DNA of 64,000 bases from Sphingobacteriales bacterium (GTDB lineage Bacteria > Bacteroidota > Bacteroidia > Chitinophagales > Chitinophagaceae). Position numbers and translations under genes: made by a program. The stretch spans positions 1,798,001-1,862,000 of the forward strand of contig JADJGB010000008.1 of the NCBI GenBank assembly GCA_016708305.1, read 5' to 3'. Position 1 is the stretch's first letter. Every line of letters starts with the position of its first letter. Under the pieces are notes generated by a model that made no database searches, was not told the origin of the DNA, and saw only the letters and a program-made list of their open reading frames with translations. Below are positions 18,899 to 27,756 of this stretch, one piece after another.

Positions 18899-19570
18899 TT
18901 AATTGTTAGCCTGTTTTTCAGCATCCGACTTCATCTTGTCATTGGCGGTGATGATAAATTCCACCCTTCTGTTTCCTGACCTGCCATCTGCCGTATTATT
19001 ATCATATTTTGGCATAGAAAACCCATAGCCTTTGGTTGAGATTCTTTCTATGGCAATTCCGTTGGAGGTAAGAAATCCTGCCACATTTCCGGCTCTTCTT
19101 TCAGATAATTTTTGATTATAATCTGCCTTACCGGTATTGTCTGTATGTCCGTCAATTTCCAGATCAGTATCAGGATACTTGTTTAAAATCAATATCAGGT
19201 CGTTTAATGTGTTTTGAGCCTGAGGAGTAATTGTGGCTTGATCGAAACCAAAAAGAACGGCGCTGGTAAATTCAACAATGATTTTTTCTTCCACTCTTTC
19301 TACTTTAGCGCTTGGAACGGTTTTTTTGATTTCTTCAGCTTGCTTATCCATTTGCTTGCCAATAATAGCACCCACAACACCACCAACGGTAGCCCCGATA
19401 ACTGCACCAACTGCAGTATTTCCTGCTATTTTTCCTATACCGGCACCTACAGCAGCGCCACCTCCTGCACCAATCGCCGCACCTTGCTGACTTCTGGTCA
19501 TGGTACTACAACCAGATAAGAACAAAGCCGCTACTGCCACACTTAAAGATAAATTTCTCAGAATTTTCAT
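18899..19570 (-). CDS. OmpA-family lipoprotein with glycine-zipper segment
   Basis: An outer-membrane lipoprotein anchoring to peptidoglycan. Residues 1-21 are a lipoprotein signal with lipobox FLSGC. Residues ~30-75 are Gly/Ala-rich glycine zippers (GAAIGAGGGAAVGAGIG, GAVIGATVGGVVGAIIG). Residues ~105-215 are the OmpA C-terminal domain: DLEIDGHTDNTG, LSERRAGNVAGFL, GYGFSMP and GRSGNRRVEFII. The Asp and Arg that bind diaminopimelate are in the usual positions (TDNTG and NRRVEF). It resembles YiaD-type proteins. The gene is convergent to the GH2 gene. Confidence 0.92.
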   Translation of the reverse strand: MKILRNLSLSVAVAALFLSGCSTMTRSQQGAAIGAGGGAAVGAGIGKIAGNTAVGAVIGATVGGVVGAIIGKQMDKQAEEIKKTVPSAKVERVEEKIIVEFTSAVLFGFDQATITPQAQNTLNDLILILNKYPDTDLEIDGHTDNTGKADYNQKLSERRAGNVAGFLTSNGIAIERISTKGYGFSMPKYDNNTADGRSGNRRVEFIITANDKMKSDAEKQANN

Positions 19571-19698
19571 GTTTATTTAGTTTAAGAATTAAAAATAATT
19601 TGCAAAATTACCAAAATATATGTCAATTTTCAGCTTTTAAAAAATAAAAAAGGTCATTTACAGATATTTTGACTCGAAGGTTAGACCTGCTAAATCGA

Positions 19699-19726
19699 AA
19701 AAGGGTTGCTTAAAACAACCCCTTTT
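19699..19726 (-). terminator. Intrinsic terminator
   Basis: Stem AAAAGGGTTG with CAACCC(C)TTTT around a 7-base loop, about 30 bp past the minus-strand gene at 19757-20398. A T-run follows on that strand. Confidence 0.65.
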
Positions 19727-19756
19727 CTTTATGATTCATACAATGGTTAACGGTTT

Positions 19757-20398
19757 CTATGGTTTTTGATTCAAGTTATTGTCCAATATTTTACTACCGG
19801 TATAATTCACACTTTTACTTACTGCTTTTTTACCTTTTTTATTTTTGTTTGTTTTTGAGTTGCGAATTTCCTCGCCTGCAACTTCCTCAGTAGTATCATT
19901 TTTTAATTTGTTAAAAACTAAAGAAGGGTCATTTTCATTATATTTATTCCCAATATTTAAATATATTTTATTCAACTCTTTATCAAAAATAATGGTGCCT
20001 TCCTCAATAGATTTTCCGCTCGATTTTTTTGATGCTGTCATAGAATCCAGGCTTTCATCAGAAGATAATTTCTGAGGAAAGATTTTGTAAGTGGCGGGCG
20101 ATTCTTTCAAATTTGCATAAAATTTACCCTCAACCAGCCCACTGATCCATATAACCCCCTTGTTTTCGGCATCATTGCTGATAGAAATTTTGCTCAATTC
20201 TCCTTTTTCATTACTGATTTCGTATCTACCTAACACAGGGAAAATTTCATTTTCTGTCAACTCTCCGGGCATGGGCAATAAGGCTTTAGGAGCCGGTTTA
20301 TAATGTTTGGGAATTTCTGGTGCAGTAGAGGTTTGCGCAACGGCAACGGTAAAGCCAAAAAGGGCGATTGTTAAAATAAATAAATATATTCCTCTCAT
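19757..20398 (-). CDS. Exported protein of unknown function
   Basis: 213 residues with a clear signal peptide (YLFILTIALFGFTVAVAQ). The mature part has a beta-rich segment (FPVLGRYEIS, GVIWISGLVEGKFYANL, IFDKELNKIYLNIGN) and a basic, low-complexity C-terminus (KTNKNKKGKKAVSK). I recognise no family. The pattern of a small beta-domain with a charged tail fits a periplasmic or surface protein. It shares its orientation with the OmpA lipoprotein gene but has its own terminator between, so it is probably a separate unit. Confidence 0.65.
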   Translation of the reverse strand: MRGIYLFILTIALFGFTVAVAQTSTAPEIPKHYKPAPKALLPMPGELTENEIFPVLGRYEISNEKGELSKISISNDAENKGVIWISGLVEGKFYANLKESPATYKIFPQKLSSDESLDSMTASKKSSGKSIEEGTIIFDKELNKIYLNIGNKYNENDPSLVFNKLKNDTTEEVAGEEIRNSKTNKNKKGKKAVSKSVNYTGSKILDNNLNQKP

Positions 20399-20807
20399 TA
20401 TTCGTTATTTTTTTTAAAAAAGTCTTATAATAATTTACATTACTGGATAAGAAATTATCGTGCCAAAAATTTATTTGCACCGGTTTTGCTTTAAAAATTC
20501 TTTTCAATTTCAATATTGTCGAATAAATTTCTCTCAAATCCGTTATAGCATTTGCCTTCGAAAGGTTTTACTCCCTCTCCGCGAGGAGAGGGCTGGGGTG
20601 AGGCGAACCGTTGATTTTCAGTATTATAGAAAGATACATCAGACAATAATATTTATGTTTTAGAATAGGGAGTCCGAAAACTCTTAAAACTATGTAGTTA
20701 ACTTGTCTGTTATTTGTAAGATTATTTCGATCTAGCTTAAATGAAGGTTGAAAAAATTATTGTAGGTTTGTAGGTTCTCCATCTTTAAAATAAACATTGC
20801 AAAAAAA
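20399..20807. other. Intergenic with a REP-like palindrome
   Basis: About 410 bp between divergent genes. Apart from the palindrome at 20571-20604, I see no gene. Promoters for uvrA and the minus-strand exported protein must lie here. Confidence 0.5.
20571..20604. repeat. REP-like palindromic element
   Basis: CCCTCTCC-GCGA-GGAGAGGG (8-bp stem, 4-base loop) followed by CTGGGGTGAGG. This GC-rich unit contrasts with the surrounding AT-rich DNA and matches the form of a palindrome seen dispersed in intergenic DNA of many bacteria. Confidence 0.6.
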
Positions 20808-23642
20808 TTGAATAACTACGAAGAAATACAGGTTTTTGGTGCCAGAGTACATAATCTTCAAAATATTGATATAAATATCCCCAAAAATAAATTAGTCGTT
20901 TTTACCGGCATCAGTGGTAGTGGAAAATCGTCCTTGGCTTTTGATACCATTTATTCCGAAGGCCAGCGCCGGTATATGGAGACATTTGGAGCCTATGCCC
21001 GACAATTTATTGGCGATATGGAACGGCCGGATGTGGATAAAATTACAGGTCTCTCGCCTGTGATTTCTATTGAGCAGAAAACAACCAATAAAAACCCGCG
21101 TTCCACTGTAGGCACCGTAACTGAGGTGTATGATTTTTTCAGATTATTATTTGCCCAGGTGGGGGAGGCTTATTCCTACAACACTGGGAAAAAAATGGTG
21201 AAGTGGAGTGAAGAAGAGATTGTGGAAAATATTTTCAGCCGTTTCAAGAGTAAAAAAATATATATTCTGGCTCCAATGGTTCGGGGCAGAAAAGGTCATT
21301 ACCGCGAACTGTTTGAAGATCTGAGAAAAAAAGGATTTCTCAAGGTGAGGGTTGATAGCGAAATCAAAGATATTACCGCCAAAATGCAGATGGATCGGTA
21401 CAAGATTCATGACATTGAATTGGTAGTGGATAGGCTACAGGTTACAGATGATCTGAAAGTACGGTTGAGCCAAAGTGTGCAACACGCTTTAAAGTTGGGG
21501 AAAGACCTGATTTTTATAGCTCCTGAAGATACTTCGGAGCAGGTGGCCGCTTACAGCAAAATGCTGATGTGTGAGGAAACGGGAATCAGCTATGAAGAAC
21601 CATCGCCTAATGCCTTTTCGTTTAATTCGCCCTATGGCGCTTGCCCCACCTGCAAAGGATTAGGAAATGTTTACACAATTGATATGGATTTGGTTTTGCC
21701 CGATAAATCAAAAACCATCATGAAAGGTGGTATCGCACCCCTGGGTGAAGAAAGAGAAGCCAGCGTGTTTCATCAGGTGGTGAGTTTTGCCCGAAAACAT
21801 AAAATAAAATTAGATGTTGCAATTGAAGATTTGCCGGAAGAACAACTGAATCTTCTTTTGTATGGCGATAAAAGCATTAATGGCTCTTTGCAGATAGATA
21901 CCGATGATGAAACGGTTCCCGATGTATATTCAGGCAGCTATGAGGGAATTATTCCTATGCTGAAAAGATGGTTTTCTTCATCAGTAAGCAGTGAATGGCT
22001 GAGAGAATGGGTGCAAAATTATATGACCATGAAGACTTGTCCTTCTTGTGAGGGTCAGCGGTTGCGAAGAGAAAGCCTTTGGTTCAGGGTGGATAACAGG
22101 AATATTGCAGAACTGAGCAATATGGATCTTGATAATCTGGCGGCATGGCTGGATGGAATTGAATTACGATTATCAAAAAAGCAAAACGCCATTGCAAAAG
22201 ATATTTTAAAAGAAATCAGGGAGCGGCTGCAATTTTTATTGGATGTGGGATTGACTTATCTCACATTGAACCGGCCTACAAAATCACTTAGCGGTGGCGA
22301 ATCCCAACGAATCAGATTAGCTACTCAGATTGGGTCGCAACTGCAGGGCATTACCTATATTCTGGACGAGCCTTCCATCGGATTGCATCAGCGCGACAAC
22401 CACAGATTGATAACATCTCTTCAAAACCTTAGAGATATTGGCAACAGCGTTTTGGTGGTGGAGCATGACAAGGATATTATGATGGCTGCCGACCATCTGA
22501 TTGATATCGGACCCAAGGCAGGTGACCATGGCGGAAAAATTGTGGCACAGGGAAAACCGTCGGAATTTTTGAAACTAAAAACCATAACAGCGCAATATCT
22601 CAATGGGAAATTAAAGATTGAAACTCCGAAAGAACGCAGAGCAGGAAACGGAAAATGTATTGAACTGAACGGAGCCAATGGCAATAACCTTCAAAATCTT
22701 TCTGCGAAATTTCCTTTGGGTAAACTGATTGTGATAACCGGTGTCAGTGGTAGCGGTAAGTCCACGCTCATCAATGAAACGCTGTATCCGATTCTGTCTC
22801 AAAACATTTATCATTCCAAAACTGTACCGATGGATTATAAGTCGGTGAAGGGGTTGGAAAATATTGATAAAGTTGTTGAAATTGACCAATCGCCGATTGG
22901 CAGAACGCCACGTAGCAATCCTGCCACGTATTGCGGATTTTTTACGGATATCAGAACCTTGTTTGCCTCGGTGCCTGAAGCAAAAATCAGAGGCTACAAT
23001 GCGGGTAGATTTTCGTTTAATGTAAAAACCGGCAGATGCGATGTGTGCGGCGGCGGTGGTATGCGCACTATTGAAATGAATTTTCTGCCGGATGTATATG
23101 TGCCCTGCGAAAAGTGTAACGGCAAAAGATACAATCGCGAAACACTTGAAATCAGGTATAAAGGAAAGTCAATTTCAGATGTATTGGATATGACGGTGGA
23201 AGAAGCAGTGGCATTTTTTCAGGCGGTGCCATCTATTTACAGAAAAATAAAAACGCTGGAGGATGTGGGGCTGGGCTATATCACACTCGGGCAGAGTGCG
23301 GTAACACTGAGCGGGGGAGAAGCGCAGCGCGTGAAACTCAGCACCGAACTCTCCAAAAAGGAAACCGGTAAAACCTTTTACATTTTGGATGAACCTACCA
23401 CCGGCCTGCATTTTGAAGACATCAGGCATCTGATGGATGTGTTGAACAAGTTGGTGGACAGAGGTAATACAGTTTTAGTGATAGAGCATAATATGGACGT
23501 TATAAAAATGGCGGACCATATTATTGACCTGGGTCCCGAAGGCGGTGATGGCGGCGGCAGAATCATATTTGAAGGCACTCCCGAAGAAATGATAAACTGT
23601 AAAGAAAGTTACACGGCAGATTATTTAAAACATGAATTATAA
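20808..23642 (+). CDS. uvrA: Excinuclease ABC subunit A
   Basis: Damage-recognition ATPase of nucleotide excision repair. Full length (944 residues). The first half has Walker A GISGSGKSS and signature LSGGESQRIRLA; the second half has GVSGSGKST and LSGGEAQRVKLS. Zinc-binding cysteines are visible in ACPTCKGLGN with CPSCEGQ, and in CDVCGGGG with CEKCNGKR. The reading frame begins with TTG at 20808 (NNYEEIQVFGARVHNL); no ATG lies closer to the conserved GARVHNL, so TTG is the likely start. No frameshift is seen over 2.8 kb, in contrast with many neighbours. Confidence 0.96.
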   Translation: MNNYEEIQVFGARVHNLQNIDINIPKNKLVVFTGISGSGKSSLAFDTIYSEGQRRYMETFGAYARQFIGDMERPDVDKITGLSPVISIEQKTTNKNPRSTVGTVTEVYDFFRLLFAQVGEAYSYNTGKKMVKWSEEEIVENIFSRFKSKKIYILAPMVRGRKGHYRELFEDLRKKGFLKVRVDSEIKDITAKMQMDRYKIHDIELVVDRLQVTDDLKVRLSQSVQHALKLGKDLIFIAPEDTSEQVAAYSKMLMCEETGISYEEPSPNAFSFNSPYGACPTCKGLGNVYTIDMDLVLPDKSKTIMKGGIAPLGEEREASVFHQVVSFARKHKIKLDVAIEDLPEEQLNLLLYGDKSINGSLQIDTDDETVPDVYSGSYEGIIPMLKRWFSSSVSSEWLREWVQNYMTMKTCPSCEGQRLRRESLWFRVDNRNIAELSNMDLDNLAAWLDGIELRLSKKQNAIAKDILKEIRERLQFLLDVGLTYLTLNRPTKSLSGGESQRIRLATQIGSQLQGITYILDEPSIGLHQRDNHRLITSLQNLRDIGNSVLVVEHDKDIMMAADHLIDIGPKAGDHGGKIVAQGKPSEFLKLKTITAQYLNGKLKIETPKERRAGNGKCIELNGANGNNLQNLSAKFPLGKLIVITGVSGSGKSTLINETLYPILSQNIYHSKTVPMDYKSVKGLENIDKVVEIDQSPIGRTPRSNPATYCGFFTDIRTLFASVPEAKIRGYNAGRFSFNVKTGRCDVCGGGGMRTIEMNFLPDVYVPCEKCNGKRYNRETLEIRYKGKSISDVLDMTVEEAVAFFQAVPSIYRKIKTLEDVGLGYITLGQSAVTLSGGEAQRVKLSTELSKKETGKTFYILDEPTTGLHFEDIRHLMDVLNKLVDRGNTVLVIEHNMDVIKMADHIIDLGPEGGDGGGRIIFEGTPEEMINCKESYTADYLKHEL

Positions 23643-23653
23643 CTTAAAAAAGT

Positions 23654-23686
23654 ATGAAGAAAGCTCTTGCCTTATTACTATTTTAA
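23654..23686 (+). pseudogene. Orphan signal-peptide start
   Basis: ATG at 23654 reads MKKALALLLF and stops. It looks like the first third of a signal peptide 12 bp after uvrA, cut off exactly where the minus-strand fragment begins. It may be what remains of an exported-protein gene disrupted by insertion or deletion. Confidence 0.3.
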
Positions 23687-24025
23687 CAACCATTCTTCAA
23701 AATCTTTTAGGTTGTCTCGTACCACATCTACTTTAAAATGAGTATAATTTTTCAACCGGATAAAGGGTTTTTCAAAACTTCCGATATCGTTTCGAAGCAC
23801 TAAATGAGCTCTGTGTTTGGTAATAAAATAGTCGATAACCTATTCATCATGCAGCTTATAAATTTGCTCCCAACTCAAAACCATCTTCAAATCTTTTTTA
23901 GGCTCATGTAAAATAATGACTTTGAGACGTTTGTACTGATTATCCTGATAGATACATACAATTCTCAGCACTCCTGACCCGCCCCATAGAACAGGCAGTT
24001 TGAAGGAATAGGTTCGCAGAAACAA
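23683..24025 (-). pseudogene. Unrecognised broken gene with an in-frame stop
   Basis: The minus strand reads an open frame (SFKLPVLWGGSGVLRIVCIY, then WEQIYKLHDE) to a TAG at about 23840, then continues in the same frame as VIDYFITKHRAHLVLRNDIG and ends VRDNLKDFEEWLLK-stop at 23683. Both parts have coding-like composition, so a single nonsense codon splits one small protein of about 110 residues. I do not recognise the family. There is no ATG: the frame opens with TTG at 24025, next to the transposase remnant. Confidence 0.4.
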
Positions 24026-24037
24026 AATGTCTTATTT

Positions 24038-25710
24038 TTGTTATATGACAATGCTATTGCCGATTTTCACCAGGGTACCCAAATGATTTCAGAATATGCG
24101 GGTGTTTATGAGCAGGAAGGTGTAGTACAATACATAGCTAATAGGCTGCCCATTTTTGCACATGGTAAAGACGACCTTCATTCCTTTCGTTATATTACCA
24201 GTAATCTGATTCATCAGAAGCTATGTCGTAAGGTGGATATAGAAAGAGGCTTTCATGTGAATCCGGATACGGTGTCATGCTGGTATAAGAAGTTTAAAGA
24301 ACAAGGAGAAAGGGCTTTTTTAATCAGGATAACAGAAAGGGTACCGCTCACAAAATTTTTGGAGAACGCAAAGAACGTATTCAAAAGAAACCGGATAAAG
24401 GTCAAAGCGTAAACAGTATAGCCAGAGAGGAAGGAATAAGAGAATCGGCTATCCGCTATAGTATCGGTCAGGGGTATTAAAAAAAAATCATCTCCCGATA
24501 AAGAGGACTTAGCCGGGGTGCCACCCGTAATGAGCGCAACGAGCAGGATGCCAACGCTCCATTAGGTATAGCCACTACCGGTTATCAGGAAAGGATCGTA
24601 GCGGCTATGACCGGCAGCGGTCATGCCGCCCTGAGTTTGACCATCACCAGGGTATATGTGGAGCAGGGGTACTCTTTATGCTTCCGGCGCTCATAAGCCA
24701 GGGATTATTGAAGTGTACAGACATCTATGATTAATCCCAGACGTTTTTATTACAGCCTTGAGTCTATCATACTCACGCTGGGGCTTTTATGACGCCGGCG
24801 CGCATAAAAATCCTGAACAATTAAAGCAATGCAGACCGGGAGAAATAGGAAATATAATCGGGCTGGATCGTATTGCTGAAGTAAAATGTCTCAGAGGTAA
24901 AATAAAGTCAGAGAACTTCTTCGGCAGTTGATAGATGACTGGTATAAAACAGGAGCGGATGAAAGTTTCTATTTGTATATAGATGGACACCAAAGGATAT
25001 ATTACGGCAATAAGGCCAATCTGCCCTTAAAATATATTTCACGACAACGCCTGTGTCTTGCAGCTACTACTGAATACTGCCTGCCCGACTGACATCGTTC
25101 AGGCGGGGGTTAATGATGGCGCAGGGCTGATTACCATTTAAAGAAGCATCGGGAAAAAACGGGCAGGCTTAGCGCCCAAATGTATGTACTGGATGAAAAG
25201 TGAACAGAGGTTCCCGTAGAAAAGGTGCCGCAGATTACCGGAGCACAGGCGAAACTGCAGGAAAAATCACAGCAGCAAAAAAACAGAAACAGAACTACAG
25301 GAAGTAAGAAGTGCACAGCCCTCAAAGATAAAGACAGCGCAAATGCCAGATGACAAACGCTATAACAAACTAAAGCATGAAAGTAAAATTTTTATGAACA
25401 TCATAAAAATGATCTGCTACAGAGCTGAAACATCAGTAGCCAACCTAATAGCAGAAATGCTGTCAAACAGGGATAACCACCAGGAAAAGAGAATGATCGT
25501 AAAAAAAAAATTATCACCTCTGCTGCAGATATTATCCCTGATGAAAAAAATAATACCCTGAGCGTAGTCATTCACGCACTGTCAGCCAGGCGATTTAATG
25601 ATGCAGCAGGGAAATTGGCAGACTTACTAAACCACACTGAAACCATTTTACCCGGTACCGAAATGAGGCTAATCTTCAAAACTACCGCACTGTCAAACTG
25701 CGATAGGTAA
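24038..25710 (+). pseudogene. Decayed transposase of an insertion element
   Basis: Scattered frames, with many stops and shifts, align in order to one DDE-type transposase family with an N-terminal helix-turn-helix. The order is IANRLPIFAHGKDDLHSFRY, a helix-turn-helix (FHVNPDTVSCWYKKF), IAREEGIRESAIRY, then GNIIGLDRIAEVKCLRGK. These are followed by YLYIDGHQRIYYG, LKYISRQRLCLAATTEY, and at the end PGTEMRLIFKTT. Order and spacing fit one ~550-residue protein. Nothing intact remains. No clear terminal inverted repeats were found, so the element's ends are uncertain. Confidence 0.75.
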
Positions 25711-25720
25711 GGAGTTCTGA

Positions 25721-25798
25721 AACTAAGGTTTAGGCTAAGGGAGAGATTAAGAATACGGTTGAGATTGAGATTGAGATTAAGACTAAGGTTAAGAATCG
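25721..25798. repeat. Degenerate hexamer array
   Basis: Thirteen 6-bp units in one register, such as GGTTTA, GATTAA and GATTGA, with variants. The array begins 10 bp after the last recognisable codon of the transposase remnant. Its period (6) differs from the 7-bp arrays elsewhere in the window. Confidence 0.7.
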
Positions 25799-25891
25799 TT
25801 TTTCGGTATATAAATTTTGTTTAATTGTGAAATTAATTTACTGCTTCGGAAGTAGGTAGCTACATAACAAAAAACGCCGGTCGCTAAAACC

Positions 25892-26746
25892 CTAATGCTT
25901 GTTATCCTTTTCTGCTTTCTTGAAAACAAGTAATGGTATTTTTGTTTTAAAGGAAAATTCCTCTGATTTGCTGGATAAAAACAGCTTTTGAAAAAAAGTT
26001 CTTTCCTGTTTGGTAAACATCACAACTACCGAAGGTTTTTTTTCTGCTATTTGTCGTTCGAGGTTTTGTACAAGAGAATGAACCGCATCGTGTTTCTGAT
26101 ATTGGAACTCAATGCCGTATTTAAAATGCTTTTTAAAGGGTGAAACGATGGTGGCTTCGTCAAAAAAAGTCTCGCTGGGCCATGCAAAATGCACCATTTC
26201 TATTTTCGCCTTCAGCGGTTTGGCAAAGCTGATAACCAGATGTACTTCATCCTCAAAATTGTTCATATCCGTAGCATATAAGACCTTGTCAATCTCGGTG
26301 CCCGTGTATCCCGAAGGAATTGCCATAACCGGTATTTCCGATTTGGTAATGAGGTTGCCGGTATTGGTACCCAAAATTTTTTTTAGATTGCCTGCTCCTC
26401 TGGTGCTGATGCAGATAGAGTCAAAAACCGGATTTTGATTCACATAATATAGGAGTGATGCAGTAGGATCAATTCCTTCGATAGTGAGGGTGTTAATCCT
26501 TTTTACATCCATTTTCAAGTCGTTATAAATTTCTTTGATAAAGGATTTTAACTTTTCATCTGTTTTTGCCAAAAACTGTTTGGTATATGCTTCCAAAAAG
26601 GCCTCGTCCTGATTTACGGGCATAGAAATATGGCAGACATTTGCAAAAACCAAACTGAGCTTTTGATGGGTAGCCCAATGTATTGCAAAACGGATAGCGC
26701 TTTTTGAGGCAGGAGAAAAATCAGTAGTAACTAAAATTTTTTTCAT
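25892..26746 (-). CDS. Universal stress protein, two UspA domains
   Basis: 284 residues with tandem UspA folds. Domain 1 (1-145) has KILVTTDFSPASKSAIRFA and the nucleotide-binding loop RGAGNLKKILGTNTGNLI, which fits G-x2-G-x(8-9)-G[ST]. Domain 2 (~150-280) has VLYATDMNNFEDEVHL but lacks a good glycine loop (TKQERTFFQKLFL), so only the first domain is likely to bind ATP. A cytoplasmic stress-related role is inferred from the family. It is a single-gene unit reading away from the PNP gene. Confidence 0.9.
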   Translation of the reverse strand: MKKILVTTDFSPASKSAIRFAIHWATHQKLSLVFANVCHISMPVNQDEAFLEAYTKQFLAKTDEKLKSFIKEIYNDLKMDVKRINTLTIEGIDPTASLLYYVNQNPVFDSICISTRGAGNLKKILGTNTGNLITKSEIPVMAIPSGYTGTEIDKVLYATDMNNFEDEVHLVISFAKPLKAKIEMVHFAWPSETFFDEATIVSPFKKHFKYGIEFQYQKHDAVHSLVQNLERQIAEKKPSVVVMFTKQERTFFQKLFLSSKSEEFSFKTKIPLLVFKKAEKDNKH

Positions 26747-26915
26747 AAATGGCTTTTTTGTGGTTATTAAAGTTACTGAATTTTATTGTTTTATGAAATT
26801 CAATTTTCAAAGCACCCCAATTCATTCTTCAATAAAAGTTAAACTTCACCATATCTGCCTTTAGATTCATTTCAAAGGATTTAGTTTCACTATATTTGCT
26901 CACTAAAATTAATTT

Positions 26916-27740
26916 ATGTCGCAATCCATTATAGAAAAAGCAAAGGAAACCTTAGAATTTCTGAAAGGGCAGTACGACGATACGCCTCAAATAGGAATTG
27001 TTTTGGGCAGTGGCCTTGGCAATTTTGTAGAGCACATTAAGATTGAAAGGGAAGTTTCATATAAAGACATTCCGCATTTTCCGGTTTCTACGGTGAAAGG
27101 ACACTCAGGGAAGCTAATTTTTGGAGAGATTTCGGGGAAAAAGATTGTGGCCATGTCGGGGCGTTTTCATTTTTACGAAGGGTATTCGTCACAGGAGGTC
27201 ACTTTCCCAATCAGAGTAATGAAGCTGCTGGGTATTCAGGTTTTATTGTTGAGTAATGCCGCTGGCGGCGTAAACCCCGGTTTTAAGGTGGGAGACATCA
27301 TGATTATTAATGACCATATCAGTTTTGGCACCATGAACCCGCTTATTGGTAAAAATATAGACGAATGGGGCACTCGCTTCCCCGATATGAGCGAACCTTA
27401 CAAGAAAAATCTGATTGCAAAAGCCAAAGAAATTGGAGCCAAAGCAAATATCGCTTTAAAGGAAGGAGTATATTTTGTAGTTACCGGTCCCACCTTCGAA
27501 ACGCATGCAGAATATAGAATGATTCATGTTTTGGGTGCCGATGCAGTGGGTATGAGTACTGTGCAGGAAGTAATTATTGCCAACCACATGAACCTGCCGG
27601 TATTTGCGGCCAGTGTAATTACCGATATCGGAATCAGAGATGATGAAAATATAATAACCCATGAGGAAGTGCTGGAAGCTGCCAAATCAGCAGAACCTAA
27701 ACTGGCACAATTGTTTGTGAATATGATTGCAGAAATATAA
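26916..27740 (+). CDS. Purine nucleoside phosphorylase, trimeric PNP-I type
   Basis: Splits purine ribonucleosides and deoxyribonucleosides with phosphate in purine salvage. 274 residues, with VLGSGLGNF (phosphate loop), GRFHFYEGYS, LLSNAAGG, VTGPTFETHAEYR and GMSTVQEVI, all in canonical order. Asp replaces the usual Asn in the base-contact strand (VITDIGI against human ITN), a variation to note for base specificity. A TATATTTG box lies at 26891-26898, 17 bp before the start. The porin gene begins 16 bp downstream, suggesting cotranscription. Confidence 0.93.
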   Translation: MSQSIIEKAKETLEFLKGQYDDTPQIGIVLGSGLGNFVEHIKIEREVSYKDIPHFPVSTVKGHSGKLIFGEISGKKIVAMSGRFHFYEGYSSQEVTFPIRVMKLLGIQVLLLSNAAGGVNPGFKVGDIMIINDHISFGTMNPLIGKNIDEWGTRFPDMSEPYKKNLIAKAKEIGAKANIALKEGVYFVVTGPTFETHAEYRMIHVLGADAVGMSTVQEVIIANHMNLPVFAASVITDIGIRDDENIITHEEVLEAAKSAEPKLAQLFVNMIAEI

Positions 27741-27756
27741 AACTGACCGTTTTTTA

